Part shown: piece by piece, positions 59,451-64,000 of the stretch
Layout: every line of letters starts with the position of its first letter
Position numbering within the stretch: the first letter of the stretch is position 1
From: Ligustrum vulgare
Lineage: Eukaryota > Streptophyta > Magnoliopsida > Lamiales > Oleaceae
DNA length: 64,000 bases
Reading direction: 5' to 3'
NCBI GenBank assembly: GCA_963555705.1
Contig: OY743168.1
Coordinates: forward strand, 98,183,425-98,247,424
Made by a program: the position numbers and the translations under genes
The notes under the pieces: generated by a model
Told to the model about the DNA's origin: nothing
Database searches by the model: none
What the model saw: the letters and a program-made list of their open reading frames with translations, nothing else

Positions 59451-60289
59451 CAGGTTTCTTCTGAACTATTTGTTTGTGAATCAACTTTCCTGCAAGGAGG
59501 CAATTGCTCATTATTTGAGATTTTCTTGTTACTGTATGTTTCATATTCCCATTTTTTTGTTGCTATCCGTTTGCTTGTAATCTTGTATCCATTGTTGGTT
59601 TCTTCTGTTGCCAAACCTTGCAATGTTTTGTGAGTGTATATACTTAATTGCCCTTTTCTGCTGTCAAACCTGAAGATTACCTTATATGCAGACACCAACC
59701 GGTAATTTATTTTATTTTTATTTTTTCTCATGCTTCTATGTGGCCTGGGATCCCACTTGATTCACCTTCCTCCACCGCAGACTAGTGGTTAAAACTAGTT
59801 ACGTGGCATTCAAAGCTTTGTTCATTTTTATAGAAGTTGAAATCAAAGTCAGTTCTCTTTCATTAAATCCTTGTTTGATTAAAATTTGATGTTAATTTTA
59901 AGTCAAAATTAACAATTAATCTTAATCAAACATTTTATGGAATTCACAGTTCTTTCAACTATATATCTTACAACTTTTTCAAAGTCTACTTAAAATTTGG
60001 TTGTAATTTATTCCTAATAGGTATAGCATTTTTTATTTATTTTAACATAAGTCGAAGTTAAAGTCAACAATTTGTGGGACACAATTTTTATCAACCTTTA
60101 ATCGAATTTGCTAAAATCTATTGAATTGTTATCAAAACTTTATCGAGAAACGGAACGCAAAATCAGGGTAGAAGTCTTGAGGGAAAAATTCATATCCATC
60201 CTACGAAGTTAAAATATTTCATAAAATAATATTGTGTTAATTTAATATATAAAATATTGTATAATAGACTCAAGAAAATAAAATAGGGC
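59451..60289. other. 3' flank of the FLOE-type gene
   Basis: Contains the 3' untranslated region (to about 59700), then AT-rich DNA. Segments such as AATCTATTGAATTGTTATCA recall, in inverted form, the dispersed TAGTAGATTTTGATTAAA repeat. No gene is supported. Confidence 0.4.
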
Positions 60290-60636
60290 AATCAAATACA
60301 ACATAAATTTCCCAACAGAAATCACACGTCAGATAAATTTGAACTGTGTGTTCTGACTCTTTCGATCTTTCACTTGAATTTTGATGACTGTTTTGGTGTT
60401 CACCCCTGATTTACTATATAATAATTCTTCAAACAATCAATTTTTCATGTAGCATCATTAGGTACAATAGGGCAATCAACTAAAATATGATTTCCACAAC
60501 AGAAATCACACATCAGATAAGTTTGAAGTACTATTCGATCAGAGTGCCATTGATAACTGTTTGTAGCCATTTTGCTGTGTTGCGTCAAACCATTTAAAAA
60601 TTCGTTCAATCCCTGAATAAATAAGAAACAATTCAC
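60290..60636 (-). pseudogene. gag fragment of an LTR-B gypsy element with duplicated zinc knuckle
   Basis: The minus strand encodes a 63-residue stretch with LQTYLMCDFCCGNHILVDCP, a CX2CX3HX4C knuckle like those of plant gypsy gag proteins. Downstream, about 60290-60390 repeats the same segment: HTVQIYLTCDFCWEI...FDC, in which the knuckle histidine has become tyrosine. The two copies are separated by about 70 bp. The remainder of gag-pol is missing, so this is the broken 5' end of an element. Confidence 0.6.
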
Positions 60637-60750
60637 AGCTTCTTAAAAAGAAAAAAAAATCCAAAACAAAAACTAAGAAATAAAAATAAAGCAAATAAAG
60701 ATTCAAAGTAAGGTAAGAACTTATTTGGTATCGATATTAATATTAAAAAA

Positions 60751-60768
60751 TTCCCGACAACGGCGCCA
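60751..60768 (-). other. Primer-binding site of the LTR-B element
   Basis: The minus strand reads TGGCGCCGTTGTCGGGAA, the tRNA-Asp-type site with two changes from the copy at 15590-15607. It identifies the adjoining LTR as a 5' LTR and LTR-B as a gypsy family related to the first element. Confidence 0.8.
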
Positions 60769-60774
60769 AAAACT

Positions 60775-62774
60775 TATTCACTTTATTTCGTAATGCAAAA
60801 TATTCCCGCAAGCGTATGGGTCGTGAGGAGTAATAAAGTATACTTTAGAGTCCGGATTATCGTCCCACAAGAATTGCTATTAATTACTGAAATTTGTTAG
60901 TTCTAAACCCTATTTGAACAGACGAAATAATTTGATATTTTCAACTAAAACTAAAAAAAATTTAAATTAAGAATTAAAATTACGAGTTTGCTTTTGTTTT
61001 TAAAAACGACTGTAAAGTAGTTGGAAATCCCAATTTCACATAGTCAATTAAATTAACTACAATCCAAGTTTTATTTCCTAATAATATACTCAGTCGAATT
61101 CAATTATGCATATGAAATTCCTCTCTTGAGTTTAAATCAATTCTACCTAATTAAGTAGAGCATCTCCAATGCATTTCGTGGATTGAGAAAATGCATTTGA
61201 CACGTAAGCAAATATATGACATATGGTAAAAATCCCTATCCAATGCACAACGTGGATTAGGATGTTAGGTTGACGTGGTACTAAAAAAATAGACATTGTG
61301 GAATGTTCCGTCTATATCTAGACACTCCGTGAGACATGCTGACTCAGCATTAATTTTTATTTTATAATTATTTAATTACCGTAGATAAGGACGTGACCCA
61401 ATTAAGTTGTATGATATAAATTAGTTTCCTTATGGATTCTGCAGTAAATTAGAGATAATGTAGTAATTAGTTTTAATTTTATTATAAAAAATGTCACATA
61501 ATCAATATTATTGAAATGTAGAAAGTACCATTGGAGAGAAAATTTTGAATTGCTCCGTCTATTTATTCACGTTCTCTAGAAGTCCGTCTATTTTATCGCC
61601 ACACCAGCCCCAATCCACGTTATCCATTGGAGATGCTCTTATAATGACTGTAATAATAACAAGAGTATATCTATATCTCTTGTTTAATTATCGAATTTAT
61701 CACCTTAATCTAAGTTATTAACTCACCTCTCGGATTATGAAAATAACTTATTATATCATGAATAGGTGATCAAGCAACTCAAGTATTAAACACAATAATA
61801 AATCAATACATGCAACGAAATCGTTAAAACAATGTAATTTGTAATTAAAATAATAAAGTTAAGTTACATCGTTCATCTCAACATTGAATTTAGTTATACA
61901 TCAATTTAAATAACGAAAACAATAAAAGAAAACGTTCATGGAAAATAACAAAGAAGAATGGAAAGTTTGCACCAAGAATCAATTCTTCGTGTTCTTCCAA
62001 TCTCGCCTCTTGTTTTGCTCCAATCTCTCAAGAATTTGACATTGAAATTCCAAAATTATGATGTTCTTAGGTAAGACAAATGTCTCATTTTCATGCCACG
62101 ATGTTGTATTTATAGTTGGAGAAGAGACCTAGTCGAGAAAGGAAAGCAACTTGCCAAATCCGCATGAGTCTTTTTTGGTATCTGAAATAGGATTTTTCCA
62201 ACTCGAACGTTTACTACCCCAAAATCAGGTCTCAAAGTCCGACTAGAAATTTATCCAGAATCTTGTACGATTAGAATTAATTTATAATTATATTCTTATC
62301 ATATTTCATTCATTTTTTACTTCTACTTGCATCCAATTGACTCCTAAAAATCCTCAAAGTATCTTCTTGTGATTCAAATCAATCATTGAATATTTGCAAT
62401 TTGGTCCCCCGTGTTAAATTTGATCTTCAATCCTTCAACTTTCAATTGCAACAATTTAGTCCTCATACTTTGAAATCTTCTCAATTTGCTCGTTTCAACT
62501 CTCAATTCATTCTATTGAGTTCTCCAGCTTCTAATTTATTCATTTTGGCACCATGCATGATTCCCGATTGTTTTCATAAACTCCTCAATTTCTCAATTAA
62601 GCTCCAATTAACATCCAAGTGTGCATTTTTCCATCTATTCCTTCATTCTTCATCAATTTGTGATATTTTCTGAAAAGTAAACAAATAAACACAAATTAAA
62701 TAACAGTTATTCTAAAACGACAATAATTTATTCTAATTTAGACATACAAATAAGTGTATAAAATATACTTATCA
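60775..62774 (-). repeat. 5' LTR of an LTR-B element, with MITE insertion
   Basis: About 1.52 kb once the MITE is removed, matching 17277-18787 in length and landmarks. The coding-strand start TGATAAGTATATTTTATACA is at 62774 and its inner end is next to the primer site. No 3' LTR of this copy is in the window. Confidence 0.78.
61158..61638. mobile_element. PIF/Harbinger (Tourist-type) MITE
   Basis: A 481-bp insertion in the LTR with 14-bp inverted ends GAGCATCTCCAATG, typical of PIF/Harbinger MITEs. It is flanked by GTA and TTA, consistent with the 3-bp TWA duplication after one substitution. A second AATCCACGTT/AACGTGGATT pair lies inside. It has no transposase and is absent from the other LTR-B copies. 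Confidence 0.85.
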
Positions 62775-63110
62775 ATCATTACAATTCGTGTAATGCAACA
62801 TGTTTGAGAGCTATAAGATAAGCTAGGAAAGCGCAGTTTTAATGAATAAAGATACGTAGCGTAGTGAGCGCTTCCCATGTGTAGAGCATGAAGGTCTCTC
62901 TTTCCCTTCTTTTGAGCTCGTTGTCTTTTCTTATTGTGCTGTGTTGGCTGTAGATATATAGATGATAGGTTTAAGCCTTTATCTGCTTGGACAGATGAAT
63001 TTCCAATTTCTAAGGCTTCTTTTCCCGAGCGATAGGGCTTGGAGTTCAGACTAATACCGTAGTTCACTCTGAGATATAAAGATACCAATAATGGAAAAAG
63101 ATGAATAATT
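62775..63110 (-). other. Less AT-rich segment, possible organelle-derived DNA
   Basis: A 116-codon minus-strand open frame (62738-63088) contains YRSGKEALEIGNSSVQADKG and HALHMGSAHYATYLYSLKLR. Composition and text recall plant mitochondrial intergenic DNA, but I cannot name a gene. Treated as an unconfirmed NUMT candidate. Confidence 0.25.
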
Positions 63111-64000
63111 TAACACCCCACTAGAAACCATGATTTATGCCAACTAGAATTTTCAAATGCCCTAAGTCACATGATGTGTAATGTGCACGGTACTTGATGA
63201 ATTACTAATTATTACCACATCAGTAAAGTTCAGTAATTATTCTAAATTTATGAATTAAATTGTTATTACGAGCATTGTAATATTACATCATTACTATACA
63301 TGTTGTATGTGCAATAAAACACCACAATATTACAAGCACTATAATATTACGACATTTCCGAAAAAATGGAGACTATAACATATAATGATATTACCAATGA
63401 TATTACAGACATTGTAATATCAAGTCCTATCTCGAAGATATCTTTCCATATTATTAAATTAATTTAATAATTGTAACTTCCATAGTTATTAGTTTATTTT
63501 AAAGGTAACAACATCCTTAAAATTAAGGTTATCATAACTAATTAAATTAATTATATTTCTCTCCCCACATCGCTACATTTAAGGTTTCCCTAATTAATGA
63601 TTTTAATCAAATAATACTTTCTCTCATAAAATTGGTATTTTTCTAAAACCGATAAATGAAATTATGTAGTATAATGAATAGTATTAAAATTACATATTTA
63701 TCAATTACAAATCATTACAATCAAGTAGTTGTAATTTTCTCAGTAAAAAATTGTTGATATGTAAATATTTAGAGTGTGATTGATTTTGATTAAAATGAGT
63801 TTTCTGAAAATGAATAGTAATTTTTTGAAGAATTGATGATTGAAATTTGATTGAAAAGTCAAATATTATGAGCTTGACTTTTAATGGATGATTGAGATTG
63901 AGTACTGTAAAAAAATGAGAAAATGTTAATGAAAAACAAACAATAGCTTAATTTAACAGTGTAATTATCTCAAGTCCCCCATCGTGTCAAATCAGTCCAT
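63111..64000. other. AT-rich intergenic DNA
   Basis: Short repeats of TAATATTAC / GTAATATT between about 63260 and 63430. No gene is seen up to the window end. Confidence 0.4.

Noticed and set aside
62738..63088. 116-codon open frame as a host gene
   Set aside because: No recognised domain, overlaps the LTR end, and the composition suggests organelle-derived DNA; listed only as a low-confidence segment.

Overview
The window is nuclear DNA of a dicot plant. It is AT-rich, its genes have introns with GT..AG borders, and most of it is nested plant transposable elements: Ty3/gypsy elements with a tRNA-Asp-type primer site, Ty1/copia with a tRNA-iMet-type site, hAT, Mutator-like, PIF/Harbinger and Helitron elements, and a tRNA-type SINE. 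There is no bacterial operon structure and no CRISPR array. I cannot name the species from sequence alone.

Only two host genes are substantially complete. (1) 20932-23974 (+) is a four-exon raffinose synthase (galactinol-sucrose galactosyltransferase, GH36) with an intact 774-residue reading frame. (2) 55683-59450 (+) is a three-exon DUF1421 protein of the FLOE type (prion-like, glutamine/proline/serine-rich). Its third exon changes frame three times, so it is either decaying or affected by assembly indels. A 29-residue start of a third gene runs off the left edge on the minus strand (1-87).

Layout: 631-898 SINE; 2216-2242 a Helitron 3' end; 3637-4062 a hAT MITE; 6086-17227 an Athila-like gypsy element on the minus strand, with a hAT element inside its left LTR and seven reading-frame lesions; 17277-18787 a solo LTR of a second gypsy family (LTR-B); 18897-20141 a defective hAT element carrying a transposase N-terminal remnant; 20932-23974 raffinose synthase; about 24585-34257 a probable Helitron on the minus strand holding fragments of at least three unrelated genes (formiminotransferase-like, DUF21/CNNM-like, auxin response factor), with a young 5.0-kb copia element inside it; 34259-37331 AT-rich DNA; 37332-37815 a GC-rich hAT-like element; 38423-41630 fragments resembling plastid DNA around another LTR-B copy; 42927-46748 a large inverted-repeat element with nested insertions; 47066-49445 CACAA-rich degenerate and higher-order repeats; 50226-53894 a Mutator-like element split by a 2.7-kb solo LTR; 54068-55539 a Mutator-like element that is one long palindrome, ending 143 bp before the FLOE start codon; 60290-62774 the 5' part of an LTR-B element with a duplicated zinc knuckle and a PIF/Harbinger MITE in its LTR; the rest is unassigned AT-rich DNA.

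The host genes do not form a pathway. Raffinose synthase and FLOE proteins both bear on seed desiccation and hydration biology, but nothing here shows joint regulation. Most of the information is in the nesting order of elements, the target-site duplications that fix their borders, and the captured gene fragments.
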